From Leucobacter zeae (lineage in GTDB: Bacteria; Actinomycetota; Actinomycetes; Actinomycetales; Microbacteriaceae): 64,000 bases of DNA. Below, one piece after another: positions 17,661 to 26,454 of the stretch. The DNA is taken from the NCBI RefSeq assembly GCF_016758175.1, contig NZ_QYAB01000001.1, positions 1,013,162 through 1,077,161 of the forward strand, in the 5' to 3' direction. A model generated the notes under the pieces. The model saw only the letters and a program-made list of their open reading frames with translations, did not search any database and was not told the origin of the DNA. The translations under genes were made by a program, and so were the position numbers. Each line of letters starts with the position of its first letter. The first letter of the stretch is position 1.

Positions 17661-18317
17661 ATGGCGAAAAAGAGATCACTCGGGTTCTGGCGCGGCGAGG
17701 TATGGGGGCGGCGCAGGCAGATCTTGCTGGATCCGGCGTTCTGGCTGGCACTCGTCCTGGGCGCGGCGACGACTCTTCTGGCTCCTCTTATCCCGCTAGG
17801 TGCACTGAAAGTTGAAGAGCTGGCAAACTATGCGCTTCTCTATTCTGCTCTGAGCTTTGGCGCCGCAATTGCCGGGGCAGGTATCGCGCTGGGGGTGCCC
17901 GGTGATAAGCGCATTAAGAGATGGTCGACTTTGATCCCTAAGGGGGCAAAGTACTCATCGTTTCAAAACCTACTTTTCACATTTGCTTGGTCGGCTATGG
18001 CGCAGATTGGGCTCGTCTTAGTTTCATTTCTTTCGATCGCTATCGGAACTGGGTACAGGGTATTACCTCTCGGAATTACGGTCATGAGTGCACCTGCGCA
18101 TTATGCTGCAGCGTTTCTGTCCTTCTGGCTCTGGTGGTACGCGCTTCTTGAATTGACGGCGGTCGTCAGAATCTTTATGCAGGTGGCGGGCGCAATTGCA
18201 AAGGAAAACGTGATGAACGTAGATCCAGAGGGTGAAGAGGTTCGTGATCGTGAAGGAGGGGAGTCGGGGGTTGACCCTAACGCCGCAAAGCCTTCTCTCC
18301 TGTTGCTGGACGACTAG
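17661..18317 (+). CDS. Four-helix membrane protein at end of defence-like operon
   Basis: The 218-residue protein has a basic N-terminus. Hydrophobic segments lie near residues 27-47, 55-78, 107-132 and 142-172. A charged soluble C-terminal tail (about 178-218) includes acidic stretches and ends in DD. The ribosome site AGGAGGTG is perfect, so it should be well translated. No family is recognised. Four-helix membrane proteins at the ends of defence operons often act as membrane-disrupting effectors or anchors for the complex, but here that is only an analogy. It is the last gene before the attachment site. Confidence 0.75.
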   Translation: MAKKRSLGFWRGEVWGRRRQILLDPAFWLALVLGAATTLLAPLIPLGALKVEELANYALLYSALSFGAAIAGAGIALGVPGDKRIKRWSTLIPKGAKYSSFQNLLFTFAWSAMAQIGLVLVSFLSIAIGTGYRVLPLGITVMSAPAHYAAAFLSFWLWWYALLELTAVVRIFMQVAGAIAKENVMNVDPEGEEVRDREGGESGVDPNAAKPSLLLLDD

Positions 18318-18521
18318 AGGCCCTTCCTGAATCGTGCTTAGTAGGAGAGTTCTCCGGATGCAACCGAGAAGTGCTGCTGGTTGCAATCGGCTCCGTCAGC
18401 TTAGGGACAGGGACCAAACCGGGACCAGATTCATGCAATGGATGCAACTCATGAGATGAAGTGACGCGATTTGACGGGCAGAGACGCCCGGAGAATCAAG
18501 GAATCGGGTCGAACGGGATAC

Positions 18522-18565
18522 CTGGGGGTCAAGGGGTCGCAGGTTCAAATCCTGTCAGTCCGACT
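18522..18565 (+). other. Attachment site: 3' half of tRNA-Pro(GGG)
   Basis: The stretch reads as a tRNA 3' half. It contains anticodon loop CTGGGGG, the 3' anticodon stem TCAAG, T arm GCAGG-TTCAAAT-CCTGT (18,539-18,555), acceptor strand CAGTCCG and discriminator A (18,563). C1-G72 type acceptor and GGG anticodon mark it as proline tRNA. No 5' half is present here, so it is the duplicated end left by integrase-mediated insertion; the intact gene should lie at the other element end, outside the window. 18,318-18,521 contains no gene. Confidence 0.85.
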
Positions 18566-18571
18566 AAAAAG

Positions 18572-18599
18572 CCCTGATGAGAAGCAATTTTCACCAGGG
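18572..18599 (+). terminator. Terminator hairpin following the tRNA fragment
   Basis: CCCTGATGAGA pairs with TTTCACCAGGG apart from one mismatch, with a 6-base loop, 9 bases after the tRNA fragment. It was probably carried along as the original tRNA terminator. Nothing recognisable lies between 18,600 and 18,864. Confidence 0.55.
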
Positions 18600-18864
18600 T
18601 TGTGTCGTTTCTGGAGGCCCCGAAACGGGCCGATGTACACGCAAGTGTGTACGCGTGGTTCGATCGATTTGAATGACACGCGCGGGAGGTTTCTGCCCAT
18701 AGTGTCCTCAACGCGTAACTCAGCTATCCGGCAGTCACGCTTGATCGCGTTCGTTGCGATGCTGGGCACATTGTGCGTTCGCGTCCTAAAGCCTCGGATC
18801 TCGCAGGTTCAATTTGCTGTGCGCTCGATGGTCGGCATGTTGTTGAAGAACGAGGTGTCGGCGC

Positions 18865-20189
18865 TCAGCTTGACTCTCGAGCGCTTCCTCCACATCCACC
18901 GTCGCGTTCACGGCACGTTCGTGCGTAGGTGAACCAGACGGCTGCGCCCGAGGCGACAAGCGAGAGGAAAGCAAGGACCAGCGACCACCTCTGCGACCGG
19001 ATCCCTTCGATCGACGCCGTGAGACTACTCGCGAGGTCCAGAATCCCGAGAAGCTCACGGTCAAGGCCTGCGAGTCTCCTCGCTTCCTTTGCCGGTCGTT
19101 TCGCCCATTCTTTGAGGACACTGGTCTCGGATTTCGCCCATCCTTTGTCTGTGCGCTCACGGTTGGCCAGCGTGGGGACTTGCCACTCATGCACGTAGTC
19201 GTTGCCCGTCAGGGTTTCGATGTCATGAGCCATCGTGGCCACGTCGATGCTCGACCTGAGCACAGATCTTCTCGGCTTCTTCGCGCTGGTCCTGGGCGGC
19301 GAGAATGCAGCGAACTCGCCTGATCTCGCGCGATCGCTACAGCTTCTTGTTTGACACGAAGAAGCTCGAAAAGTCCGAATCGTGTGATCGGGCCCGGCAC
19401 GCCGAAGTTGAGCTCGCGCAGGATCGCGCCTTCAGTTCTTTGTTCTCCGTAGTTCCGGAAGCTCTTCCTCCTACCGAGAGCGGCATCGAACTTCGCGATC
19501 AGCGCGAGGCTCGAATCCCGGCGAACGCGATCGACGGTCTCGGGCTGGTGCTCCATGATCCGGAAGCGCTTCCACTCGGGCGCGCGCAACAAACTGAAGG
19601 GGTCCTGGCCCATGCCCAGTGCACGTTGGAAATTCGCCTCGCTGCGAGCTGGGTAGTCCAACTCGAAGGGATCGCGGCGCCGGGTGAAGAGCATGTCGAG
19701 TGCCGGGTGCGGAGCTTTGGCTTCCACTGCGAAGAGGCCGGGAAGCTCTTCTGCGAACCAATCGCGACCGGTCTGATGTAATTCCTCGCGCTTCTCTTTC
19801 ACAGCGTCGAGCGCGACGAACATGCGCTTCCGGGCCTGCAGTGTGCCCTTGTACCGATACAACCGCGGCTGGTGGTCTGTTCTCAGCAAGGCGTCAATCG
19901 CTTTCGAAGCCGTCTCCGTCAGTCTGAACTTGGCGACTACAGCCGTCGGCGCGGATCCCAGTGGGAGCAAAGTGAGGCTGATCGAGTCGAACTCTTCCGG
20001 AAACTTCCTTCGGACAGCCCAGGGTGCGCGAAATCAGCGTTGACCCACTTCCGGCCACGGACCCGCTGCATGAGCGCTTCAACATGACTTGGGGAGCAAT
20101 ACTCCACGAGCCAGAAGCCTGGCAGTGACACCCTCTCGTGTTCGGGTACGACGATGTTGTACCTCGTACTTTCGCGAACAGACTGGTCT
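18865..20189 (-). pseudogene. Decayed gene encoding a membrane-anchored protein
   Basis: Consecutive protein-like segments on the minus strand sit in different frames. The first (about 20,189-19,990) includes RYNIVVPEHERVSLPGFWLV. The long middle (19,970 to about 19,320) includes DWFAEELPGLFAVEAKAP. A short piece has AAQDQREEAEKICAQVE. The C-terminal piece (19,263-18,865) includes GNDYVHEWQVP and a membrane helix (LVLAFLSLVASGAAVWF). At least two, probably three, frameshifts and a missing start are needed to join them, so the gene is broken unless these are assembly errors. I do not recognise the family. It lies just outside the attachment site, on the chromosomal side. Confidence 0.6.
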
Positions 20190-20259
20190 CAGGTTCTGGG
20201 CTGGTTCCACCTGCTCGGGGCTTGTGGGTGGTGAGGTGGGTCGGGGTGGCGAGACTGCC

Positions 20260-21735
20260 TCAGTCGGTTCCCACTACAGTTTCGGGGCGGGTGAGCGCCC
20301 GAGCATCCATGTGGAGCGAGCGCTTCCGCATGGTGGCGTAGATCACGGTGCCGATGCCCGCGATGAGCAGGGTCGCGAGTACGGAGGACCAGTCGGCGAG
20401 CCAGCCACCGCCGCTCTCGCGGGGCCAGAGCACATTGATCGTTTCGAACACCAGCCACGCCAGTGCGATCCACGAGACCGGCCCGCCCCACCGGCCGAGG
20501 AAAAGCGGCTCGCCGCTCGGGGGTGTCCACCGCTTCGTCATCCTGGCGATCGCGAACCCGAGCACGGGGAAGGTGAACGCGAGGAAGAAGCCGATCACCG
20601 TGAACGCGATGAGGATGTTGTAGATACCCTCGCTCTGCAGCGGGATGAAGAGGAGCATCGGGATGATGCCGGCTACGAGTGTTGCCACGACCGGCAGTGA
20701 CTGTCGCCCGCGGAGCTTGCCGAGGGATCGGGCGAAGGGCAGCTTACCGTCGCGGCCATACACCCAGATCACTCGGGAGACAGCGGTGTGGATGCTCATC
20801 AGGCTGGCGAGGAACGCGATGATGAACATCGCGAGAATCACCTTGACCGCCTCGCCGGGGAGGTAGTGGGCAAGGATGGCGAGGACCGGGTCGGCCGCGG
20901 CCTCGGTGCTCGCAAGGAAATCGGCACTCGGGATTGCGAGGATGAAGGCCAGGCCAGTGAAGAGCACGGTGGCGGCGATGAGGACGATCGACCAGACGAT
21001 CGCGCGGGGAACCGCCAGGCGTGGCTCCTGCACCTCTTCGGCGATGGTGCTCGCGCTTTCGAACCCGAGTGCCGACCAGCCCGCGAAGACGAGCGCGAGC
21101 ACGAACGGGGCCGAGAGTAGGGCACCGCCCGTCGGGAGATCGAGGCCCTCGAATAGGATCGCCGGGCTGTTGTGGCGCTCGAAGATGAGCAGGTACACGC
21201 CAATGCCGATCGATGCCACGAGCTCTGCTGCGACGCAGGCATACGCGATCGCCTTCACCACCCAGCGCCCGGCGAGGTTCAGCGTGGTCGTCACGGCGAG
21301 CATGCCAATCGCCAGCAGTGTGACAAGGGCGACGTTGCCGGTGTCGAGGTCGAAGAGGGTCGCGACGAAGATCGCCGCGCTGTACGAAACCGAGGTCAGT
21401 GCGATGAGGAGAGCGCAGATGTAAGTCCAGCCGGCGAACCAGCCGTAGCGCTCTCCGAGTAAGCGGCGTGACCACTGGTAGACGCCGCCAGCATCCGACC
21501 AGCGGGAAGCCAATACTCCGAGGGTCAGGGCGACGAAGGTCTGGCCGATGAATACCGCCACCCAGCCCCACCAGAAGCCTGGCCCCACGGCCTGCAGACC
21601 GACGCCGAAGACGCTGTAGATCGCGACGATGGGCGAGATGAAGACGAACGCCATCGACAGAGCGGAGCCCGTCGTGAACTCGCGCTTCATTGCTTTGCCC
21701 GGCTCGGGCGTCGCCAGCGTGCCTGATTGGCTCAT
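20260..21735 (-). CDS. APC-superfamily amino acid/polyamine permease
   Basis: The 491-residue integral membrane protein has about 12 hydrophobic segments. The first is broken by a Gly/Ala-rich stretch typical of APC carriers. Later cues are a conserved Glu-rich loop (STIAEEVQEPRLAVPRAI) after helix 6 and VYGRDGKLPFAR in the loop after helix 8. It probably imports an amino acid, agmatine or another guanidino compound by proton symport, because it diverges across 160 bases from a ureohydrolase and lies near an Lrp regulator. The substrate is inferred from context. Confidence 0.9.
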   Translation of the reverse strand: MSQSGTLATPEPGKAMKREFTTGSALSMAFVFISPIVAIYSVFGVGLQAVGPGFWWGWVAVFIGQTFVALTLGVLASRWSDAGGVYQWSRRLLGERYGWFAGWTYICALLIALTSVSYSAAIFVATLFDLDTGNVALVTLLAIGMLAVTTTLNLAGRWVVKAIAYACVAAELVASIGIGVYLLIFERHNSPAILFEGLDLPTGGALLSAPFVLALVFAGWSALGFESASTIAEEVQEPRLAVPRAIVWSIVLIAATVLFTGLAFILAIPSADFLASTEAAADPVLAILAHYLPGEAVKVILAMFIIAFLASLMSIHTAVSRVIWVYGRDGKLPFARSLGKLRGRQSLPVVATLVAGIIPMLLFIPLQSEGIYNILIAFTVIGFFLAFTFPVLGFAIARMTKRWTPPSGEPLFLGRWGGPVSWIALAWLVFETINVLWPRESGGGWLADWSSVLATLLIAGIGTVIYATMRKRSLHMDARALTRPETVVGTD

Positions 21736-21895
21736 GTGAACTCCAATGTTCCTATTCTCAACGCTACAGCACCAAGAGGCTACCCTTATCTGTGCCTAGT
21801 GTGCAATACTGGCGACGAAGTACGGCACTTCTTGGGAACAGGAAGGCCGTTATTCGTACCCTAGTGATCGATTCGGAAGACTTGAGGGAAGTATC

Positions 21896-22870
21896 GTGAG
21901 TGCGCACAACCAGATCAGTAACTTCGCGGCCATCTCGAGCGGGGTGATCTCGCTGCTCGGTGCTCCGCACGTACCCACCGACGGACTGCGGGACCGGCGG
22001 CCGAGAGCCGCGTTCCTCGGTTTCCCCTACGAGGGAGGCAACGCCGCGATCGAGCGGCCGGGGAGTTCAAACGGGCCGCGGGGGCTCCGCATCGCCTCGA
22101 ATATGACGTTCCCCTGGTCGTTCGAGTGGGACGTTGACCTCTTCGAGAGCTACGATCTCGTTGACTGCGGTGACAGCCCGGTCGCGATCGGCAATCTGGA
22201 ACGCACGCACGAGATAGTGCAGGCTGAGATCGCTAAGATCCTGGATGCCGGCGCCATGCCGATCATCGTCGGCGGCGACCACTCCGTGTGCGTGCCGGGA
22301 ACCCGCGCGCTGTCGGAGCACCTGGGTAACGGCCGCAAGATGGGATATGTGCACCTCGACGCCCACCTCGATGCGGGAGAGGATATCGGCGGCGAGTACC
22401 AGACGAACTGCAGCGGGCTCGTGCGGGCCGCCGATCTCCCCAACGTGAGCCCCGAGAACGTCGTCGCCATCGGCGCGCGTGGCACGATTAACGTGCCCGA
22501 TTGGTGGGAGGCCGTGAAGCGGCGGGAGATCAATGTAGTCACGATGTCCGACGTGCGCCGAGGGGGATTCGAGAACACCATCTCCGAAGCGCTCGACAAG
22601 GCCTGGGACGGCGTCGACGGCGTCTACGTCTCCTTCGACTGCGACGTGATCGACTCCGCCTACGCCCCGGGCACGACCGGCCCCGAGCCGGGCGGCTTTA
22701 CCGGCCCCGAGATTATCCGAATCGGACAGATGATCGGGGAGCGGGGGCCCAGTGCCGTCGACAACGTCGAACTCGCCCCGCTGTACGATCCCAGCAACAT
22801 CACCGCAAGGCTCGTCTGGGAGGTGCTCAGCCAGATGCTGTTCGCCAACGCGAAGTACAACCTGCGATAG
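21896..22870 (+). CDS. Ureohydrolase, agmatinase/guanidino-acid hydrolase family
   Basis: The 324-residue Mn-dependent hydrolase splits urea from a guanidino substrate. All six metal ligands are present: His129 (GGDHS), Asp155/His157/Asp159 (DAHLD) and Asp248/Asp250 (SFDCDVID). The substrate loop differs enough among agmatinase, guanidinobutyrase and guanidinopropionase that the exact substrate is open. GTG at 21,896 has GAGGGA a few bases upstream. Together with the divergent APC permease it makes a guanidino-compound uptake and breakdown unit; the nearby Lrp protein is a plausible regulator. Confidence 0.9.
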   Translation: MSAHNQISNFAAISSGVISLLGAPHVPTDGLRDRRPRAAFLGFPYEGGNAAIERPGSSNGPRGLRIASNMTFPWSFEWDVDLFESYDLVDCGDSPVAIGNLERTHEIVQAEIAKILDAGAMPIIVGGDHSVCVPGTRALSEHLGNGRKMGYVHLDAHLDAGEDIGGEYQTNCSGLVRAADLPNVSPENVVAIGARGTINVPDWWEAVKRREINVVTMSDVRRGGFENTISEALDKAWDGVDGVYVSFDCDVIDSAYAPGTTGPEPGGFTGPEIIRIGQMIGERGPSAVDNVELAPLYDPSNITARLVWEVLSQMLFANAKYNLR

Positions 22871-22916
22871 CGCGGAGATCAGGACCCGAATCCTCCTGAG
22901 TTGATTCGGCCTGCCC

Positions 22917-22950
22917 ATCGGGGCTTCCGAGTGACCGCGGGAGCCCCGAT
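22917..22950. terminator. Bidirectional terminator between convergent genes
   Basis: ATCGGGGCT (22,917-22,925) pairs with AGCCCCGAT (22,942-22,950), extended inward by three more pairs including one G-T. It sits between the ureohydrolase stop and the Lrp stop, so it can terminate both transcripts. Confidence 0.6.
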
Positions 22951-22955
22951 CCCTG

Positions 22956-23468
22956 CTAATCCTCGGGGTGCGCGATGCTGTGCTCGGGCAGGTGTTCCTT
23001 GCTCGCGTCGGGCACCTCCCACTCGTAACCGAACTTCGCGATCCTGAGCACGTTGATGGTCTCAGTCGAGGTTACGCCCTCTAGCTCGCCGATCTCCTTG
23101 AGTAGGAAGTCGGCGAGGTGCTCCCTCGAGCCAAGGAAGGCCTCCGCGAGCAGATCCCAGGGGCCGGCAACATGGGCCAGATAGCGCACCTCCGGCATTG
23201 CGGCGACCCGGGCCGCGACCTGTTGCAACTTTGACCGATCGACATTGAAACCGACGTAGATGCATGTGTCGAGCCCGATGAGATCTGGGTCGATCACGGG
23301 CAGCACCTTCAGTCCCTGATCCTGCGTCAGGCGCTGTAGCCGCTTCCGCACGGTTCGCTCGGTCAGGCCGACCCGCTCTGCGATGCGGGTGTTGGGCATG
23401 CGGCCGTCCTCGCGAAGACAGGCGAGGATCATGCGATCCTTTTCGTCCATGGATCGCACTCTGCTCAT
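22956..23468 (-). CDS. Lrp/AsnC family transcriptional regulator
   Basis: The 170-residue protein has an N-terminal helix-turn-helix with the Lrp pattern (MDEKDRMILACLREDGRMPN, then RVGLTERTVRKRL). A C-terminal RAM ligand-binding domain (about residues 75-150) has AGPWDLL. The ATG at 23,468 has GAGGGG 7 bases upstream; a longer start exists but adds no domain. It probably senses an amino acid or nitrogen compound and may regulate the adjacent permease/ureohydrolase pair. The gene is convergent with the ureohydrolase. Confidence 0.9.
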   Translation of the reverse strand: MSRVRSMDEKDRMILACLREDGRMPNTRIAERVGLTERTVRKRLQRLTQDQGLKVLPVIDPDLIGLDTCIYVGFNVDRSKLQQVAARVAAMPEVRYLAHVAGPWDLLAEAFLGSREHLADFLLKEIGELEGVTSTETINVLRIAKFGYEWEVPDASKEHLPEHSIAHPED

Positions 23469-23675
23469 TTTCGACCCCTCATCGAGATTCCAGGCCGTGA
23501 TTCGACCCATCCGACCCGAATATAGCGCATGAGAGAAGCTCAAAGGGTGAACCGGTCGATTGCGGCGTCCGTACTCGTTCCAAAGTCTGTACCGCATCGA
23601 GCGTGTAGCCCCGATTGCCAGCACCTGGGCTCTGGTCGACTGAAGGCGTCAACACGACGACCGATCCCGAACTCA

Positions 23676-24098
23676 TCACCGATTCGTGACGTCGAGACCG
23701 CCGCCGCTCGAGCCGAGCGAAGCGTCATAGCGGTGCAGCCCGACCTCGAAGAGCTGGCCATCGAAGACGAGTTCGCCGACGCCGATGCCGACCGCGCTCG
23801 CAACCGCCACGGCGAGCGCGCCGAACGCGATCCCCCTCCCGCGCCAGATCTCCCAGCCCAGGGGGAGCAGCATCGCGGCGCCAACGATGTGGGCGAGGAT
23901 CAGCGGGACTCCTCCCATCCAGAACGCGGTTCCCGCCATCGTGGTTCCGGCCGCGAGCGCCTTGCCCTGTTCGGTCTCGGCCTCGAGCTGCGCAAGGCCG
24001 TACCAGCACCAGAACACGGGCATCACCACGACACCGATTCCGGCGAACGTCCAGAACCTCGGGGCGCGCTCGGGCGCCGTCGCGCGGTGGGAGGCCAT
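23676..24098 (-). CDS. Four-helix membrane protein
   Basis: The 140-residue protein has four hydrophobic segments (about residues 16-32, 52-70, 75-90 and 92-112) and a polar C-terminus. There is no recognised family or active-site motif. ATG at 24,098 was chosen because it precedes a short basic cytoplasmic end and the first helix. It diverges from the 24,183 membrane gene. The 207-base gap to the Lrp gene has nothing notable. Confidence 0.65.
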   Translation of the reverse strand: MASHRATAPERAPRFWTFAGIGVVVMPVFWCWYGLAQLEAETEQGKALAAGTTMAGTAFWMGGVPLILAHIVGAAMLLPLGWEIWRGRGIAFGALAVAVASAVGIGVGELVFDGQLFEVGLHRYDASLGSSGGGLDVTNR

Positions 24099-24182
24099 GT
24101 CCACAGGGTAGTCGGTGGCGGGCCACGTCCGTCCCACCGCATCTGAGCACCCGTTCCAACACATCGCATAGGGTGGAAGGAC

Positions 24183-25040
24183 ATGGCGGAACACCCATCA
24201 CCGACGACGATCCGCGCGGCCCAGACCCTGCAGGCCGCCGGCCGCGTGAGCCTGCCCGGTGCCCCGTCGCCCGGATCGGGCCTGATGCGCGGGCTGCTGG
24301 CGGTGATGCTGGGGCTCCTGTGCCTCGTGGCCGTCGGCGGCGTCGGCGCGGCCGTGTTCGCCGCGGCGATGGGCGCGCGGGTGATCGTTCCGATGTTCGC
24401 GGGCCTGGGCGCGGTGCTCGTACTGGTCGCCCTGCTCTTCCTGCTGCTGCGCCGCGCTCGCCGCAGGCAGACGGCCTACGCCGACGCCGAACACTTGCCC
24501 GTCGAGATCGACGCCCGCGGGCTCACGCTGCGCGGTGTCGGCCCGGTGCCCTGGCACCACTTCGCCCCGCCGCGCGTCGAGTCGCTCGTACCCCGGGGCG
24601 CCGGCGCCTCCCGGAGCCGCGCGGTCATGCGGCTCACGGACGCCGGACTGGCCACGGTGAACGAGCATCTCGCGCCGGATCTCCGCGGTCGCCTTGGTCC
24701 GGCGCAGGGGCTCGGCGCCGGCCGGATCCACCGGTGGATCGAACTGCCGAACGCCGCGGGCATGAACGAGGCGGAGATGATCCAGCTGCTCACTGAGGCG
24801 CAACGGGCGTTCCTCGCCCGGCCGGTCGAGCAGCCCGGGCCGAGTGATCTCCCCGGATCGAGCCGACCGCTGCGCCGGAAGACCCTCGCAGAAGCCCCGG
24901 TCCCACCGCCGCAGGGCCCGGTGGGACCGCCGGATCGACGGCTGCGGCCCGGGATCGTCGCGATCCTGGTCGGGGCGGGCGTCGCCCTCCTCATCCCCGT
25001 GGCCGTGCTGCTGGCCGTGCTGATCGGAGGCGGAGCATGA
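24183..25040 (+). CDS. Membrane protein, paralogue of the next gene
   Basis: The 285-residue protein has two helices near residues 35-60 and 70-93. A soluble domain follows with the motif RGLTLRGVGPVPWHHF (about residues 113-128), and a third helix lies at the end (about 262-283). The same soluble motif occurs in the following gene, so the two arose by tandem duplication. The domain looks like a bacterial PH-like fold, which is a guess. ATG is preceded by GGAAGGAC. Its stop overlaps the next start (ATGA at 25,037-25,040), giving translational coupling. Function unknown. Confidence 0.8.
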   Translation: MAEHPSPTTIRAAQTLQAAGRVSLPGAPSPGSGLMRGLLAVMLGLLCLVAVGGVGAAVFAAAMGARVIVPMFAGLGAVLVLVALLFLLLRRARRRQTAYADAEHLPVEIDARGLTLRGVGPVPWHHFAPPRVESLVPRGAGASRSRAVMRLTDAGLATVNEHLAPDLRGRLGPAQGLGAGRIHRWIELPNAAGMNEAEMIQLLTEAQRAFLARPVEQPGPSDLPGSSRPLRRKTLAEAPVPPPQGPVGPPDRRLRPGIVAILVGAGVALLIPVAVLLAVLIGGGA

Positions 25041-25687
25041 CGATCGGCGCCGAGGGAGCACCCACCGCACTGCAGGACGCCCTGCGACAGCTCGAGCAGC
25101 ACGGCGCGGCGTCGCTGCCGGGGCGGCGCTCGGACACCGTGTTGCGCTGGAAGCGCCGCAGGCGCGTGCTCACGGGCACGATGCTCGCGATGGGCGGGGC
25201 GGGCGTGCTCGCGTGCATCGTCGGGCTCGCGCTGCGCGAGGTGGGCGTCTGGGCGCTGCTGATCCCGATCGGGTTCCTGCTCGCGTTCGCGGGCCTGCTC
25301 TCGGGGGCGCTGACGGTCCTGGCCGGTCGACTCATGGCCGGACGGCTGCGCGCGGAGGATCAGCCGGTGATGATCGATCCGCGGGGGATCGCCCTGCGCG
25401 GCATCGGCCCCATCCCGTGGAACTGGGTGGGGCCGCCCGAGCGTCGGCACGTGCGCGTGAAGAACGACATCGGCGGCGCGTGCACCATCATGCCGCTCAC
25501 GCCCGAGGGGCGCGCCGCCGTGAACGCGCAGGCGGGCTGGTGGATGCGCTTCGTGGGGCCCAAGCCCTACCTGCGGTTCGACGTGCCCTACCTGCTGCTG
25601 CCCGGCATCGCCGGCCTCGGCGAGAACGAGACCCTCCAGCTCTTCCGGGTCGCGCACGAGCGGTTCGGCGCCGGGCCGGGACGGTGA
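25037..25687 (+). CDS. Membrane protein, paralogue of the preceding gene
   Basis: The 216-residue protein has two helices (about residues 44-66 and 70-95). Its soluble C-terminal domain carries RGIALRGIGPIPWNWVGPPE, matching the preceding protein. It lacks that protein's C-terminal helix. It is coupled to the preceding gene by a 4-base overlap. The pair probably forms a membrane complex of unknown function. Confidence 0.8.
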   Translation: MTIGAEGAPTALQDALRQLEQHGAASLPGRRSDTVLRWKRRRRVLTGTMLAMGGAGVLACIVGLALREVGVWALLIPIGFLLAFAGLLSGALTVLAGRLMAGRLRAEDQPVMIDPRGIALRGIGPIPWNWVGPPERRHVRVKNDIGGACTIMPLTPEGRAAVNAQAGWWMRFVGPKPYLRFDVPYLLLPGIAGLGENETLQLFRVAHERFGAGPGR

Positions 25688-25715
25688 GCGCCGCGCCGGG
25701 ACGGTGAGCGCCGGT

Positions 25716-25844
25716 CGGCCGGCTTCGCTCCGGCCGGCCTCGGTGTACCGGTATCGGGCGAGGGTGCGGAGATTCGGGCGGGTGCCGTGATGCGAACGGC
25801 GAGGAGCGTCGAATCCGTTGCGCGTTGCCCGTTGCGCGTTGCCC
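25716..25844. repeat. Hairpin and 14-bp tandem repeat in gap after paralogue pair
   Basis: CGGCCGG (25,716-25,722) pairs with CCGGCCG (25,730-25,736), a likely terminator for the paralogue operon. At 25,817-25,844 the unit GTTGCGCGTTGCCC occurs twice in tandem. The gap 25,688-25,983 has no gene. Confidence 0.5.
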
Positions 25845-25983
25845 GCGGCCTGCGATCCGGGGCGTTCACGACGGCCGTGGCCGAAGACGTGGATCAAGCG
25901 GATCCCGGCAAGCTCACTGCCCAGTCCGACTCATCCGCCACCGCCCAACAAGTCCAGCGCGGTCCATCGCAGTGACTACGCCG

Positions 25984-26406
25984 TCATGCGAGAGCCAGCA
26001 TGGTGAACGCGCATCCCGCGACGGCGCAGACGACGCCGGCCGCGATGAGCACGCCGCCGTTCCATCGGAGCTGGGCTGGCTGAGATCGGGACGGATCGGC
26101 GGGGTCGTACGCGACGATGCAGGTGCCGCCGTGCGGCGGACGGAACATCACCCGCACTCTGGCGACGCCGGAGTGGCCGACTCCCTCGGCGGTGACGTAG
26201 TCGTAGCGGGCGGGCGACCAGCGCAGCGAAGGTCCGATCCACCGCCCTTCGACGCGCGTCCAATGCGACGGCACGAGCGCCCGGACGCGGAAGCCCGCGA
26301 ATGCGACGAGGCCGCCCGTGAGCACGAGCATGCAGGCGGCGATGAACAAGTGCCCCCCCCGATCGGTCGTGCTGCGCCAGTCAAGTCTAGAGCGCGCCCG
26401 GTGCAT
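25984..26406 (-). CDS. DUF3592 membrane protein
   Basis: The 140-residue protein has an N-terminal helix (about 20-40), a beta-rich extracytoplasmic domain and a C-terminal helix (about 117-138). The domain shows the DUF3592 pattern VRVMFRPP then VAYDPADPSRS. Family function is unknown. ATG at 26,406 was chosen over a longer reading that runs through the divergent VOC gene. Convergent partner is the repeat-containing gap. Confidence 0.78.
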   Translation of the reverse strand: MHRARSRLDWRSTTDRGGHLFIAACMLVLTGGLVAFAGFRVRALVPSHWTRVEGRWIGPSLRWSPARYDYVTAEGVGHSGVARVRVMFRPPHGGTCIVAYDPADPSRSQPAQLRWNGGVLIAAGVVCAVAGCAFTMLALA

Positions 26407-26454
26407 GCCGACCACCGACGCCGCCGCCGCGACGCGATCTGGCAGACTGACGCC

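Noticed and set aside
18529-18711. Minus-strand open frame ending LTGFEPATP
   Set aside because: It is the antisense translation of the tRNA fragment; this peptide ending is a well-known false gene product.
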